64,000 nt of DNA from NCBI GenBank assembly GCA_016748015.1, contig JAAOMT010000057.1, positions 204,763-268,762 on the forward strand, written 5' to 3'. Numbering within the stretch: position 1 is the stretch's first letter; every line of letters begins with the position of its first letter. Below are positions 62,991 through 64,000 of this stretch, one piece after another. The stretch is from Geosiphon pyriformis (Eukaryota > Glomeromycota > Glomeromycetes > Archaeosporales > Geosiphonaceae). A program made the position numbers and the translations under genes. The notes under the pieces were generated by a model. That model ran no database searches and was not told where the DNA came from. It worked only from the letters and a program-made list of their open reading frames with translations.

Positions 62991-64000
62991 TTAATTTTTA
63001 ATAAATATAATTAATTAAATTAAATAATATAATATATTGTTATGAGTAAGCTTGGTAGAGTATAATATTAATGTTTGGTGTTCTATATTTGAATAAGAAA
63101 GCTTGAGAAGTTTTTTTTGTTTAGTATAAAAAACAGAGTAAAATTATTAATTTTTAAAGATTTTTAATATATATGAATTTATTTATAGAGTTTTTTAGTT
63201 ATAAAATACAGAAATATAGTTTAATTGTTTGTAGTTGAATATATATAAGCTATTTTTTTAAGTTAGTTAAGTGCAGTTGCTAAAATTTAATATTGTCTTT
63301 TTACTTTTTTTAGTAAACTAACAAAATAGAATTAATATCTAAATCTAAGAAAAACTTTTTTTTTTATCAAACTATTATGAAGTTTTTTCTTAGGCAGTCA
63401 ATTTTTTTAATATTGCTACTCTATCAAAAAAAAATGAAAATTTAAAAATGAAAAAAATAAAAATAAAAGAAAAAAAAAATTTATTATTGTCAATTGTTAT
63501 GATCAAGAACAATTAGTAAGGTTCTAAAACTGTTTATGCTAAAAAAATTTGGCCTAAAATAAAAATAAAAAACATAATTAATTTAATTTTAACAACACAA
63601 ATTCTAAGTTTATATACAAATAAATTTAAATAATATTTTTATTTTAATTGTAAATATAAAAATATAGAGAAAATAAAATAAAAAAAATTTATCAATTTTT
63701 AAAGCTACGATATATTTTTTAGGAAATAAATTCTTATTTCTTGTCTGTTTTTTTTTATTTTTTAAAACTACTTATTTTTATATATTTTTTTTGGTTTTAT
63801 AAAATTGCCTTTGATTATTTGTTATTATTAATTATTACTTATTATTTTTGTTGTTGTTTTGTTTTTTTACACTATAACTAATTATTCTATATTATAACTA
63901 GCTATTTTATATTATTGGGTATTATTTTGTATTACTTTGAATTATTATATATTATTTTGTATTATTTTATATTATCATATTTTTTCTATATTATTATATT
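62991..64000. other. AT-rich sequence at the window end, no gene seen
   Basis: Almost pure A/T with no open frame of note. The last about 100 bases contain the 10-bp repeat array listed separately. Confidence 0.6.
63915..63980. repeat. 10-bp tandem repeat array (inverse of the one at 18.9 kb)
   Basis: Units of type ATTATTTTGT / ATTATTTTAT in period 10. They are the reverse complement of the units at 18878-18965, so the same repeat-bearing element probably lies here in the opposite orientation and continues past the window. Confidence 0.7.

Overview
The window looks like a piece of a very AT-rich, transposon-laden fungal nuclear genome. An arbuscular mycorrhizal (Glomeromycotina) type of genome is the best guess: the genes are fungal-type with short spliceosomal introns (a fungal mL60 with an NPWRMS motif, a NUR1-type inner nuclear membrane protein, INO80 with a DBINO region) and sit in one compact GC-richer island inside a sea of decayed transposons. 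The species assignment is inference.

Layout. (1) 1-36.0 kb is a transposon graveyard. A Ty3-type LTR element on the + strand (about 1-5566) carries a dUTPase-like domain in front of reverse transcriptase. A second Ty3-type element lies on the - strand (about 5567-12081). A 5'-truncated LINE 3' end follows on the - strand (12540-15135), then an older LINE ORF1 relic (about 15990-17030). From 17.6 to 34.1 kb there are several LTR relics, a gag relic, two hAT transposons in opposite orientation (A 21335-24636, B about 26473-30523) and the 3' half of another copy of element 2, whose LTR is split by hAT B. Almost every coding region here is broken by changes of C-to-T/G-to-A type, and CpG is nearly absent. 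(2) 36.0-55.8 kb is the gene island: GPI ethanolamine phosphate transferase 3 (PIG-O/GPI13, -), INO80 ATPase (+, 26 exons), mitochondrial ribosomal protein mL60/MRPL31 (-), ribosomal protein eL41 (+, 25 codons), an unrecognised 701-residue protein (-), a STIMATE/TMEM110 family membrane protein (-), a HAUS2-like augmin subunit (+), a NUR1/DUF2418 nuclear rim protein (-) and a tRNA-Pro(UGG) (-). (3) 55.8-64 kb holds a nearly full-length but inactivated LINE (about 56340-62990) and AT-rich sequence.

How the genes relate: they are housekeeping genes in divergent pairs (PIG-O/INO80, mL60/eL41, STIMATE/HAUS2) and convergent pairs (INO80/mL60, HAUS2/NUR1), not operons. Exon structures for INO80, mL60, eL41, STIMATE, HAUS2 and NUR1 were built by hand from splice sites, reading phase and family similarity; all phases close. 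The most notable points are the retroelement dUTPase, loss of a catalytic aspartate in three of the four RT/LINE copies examined by G-to-A change, the datable nested insertions, and a HAUS2-like augmin subunit in a fungus.
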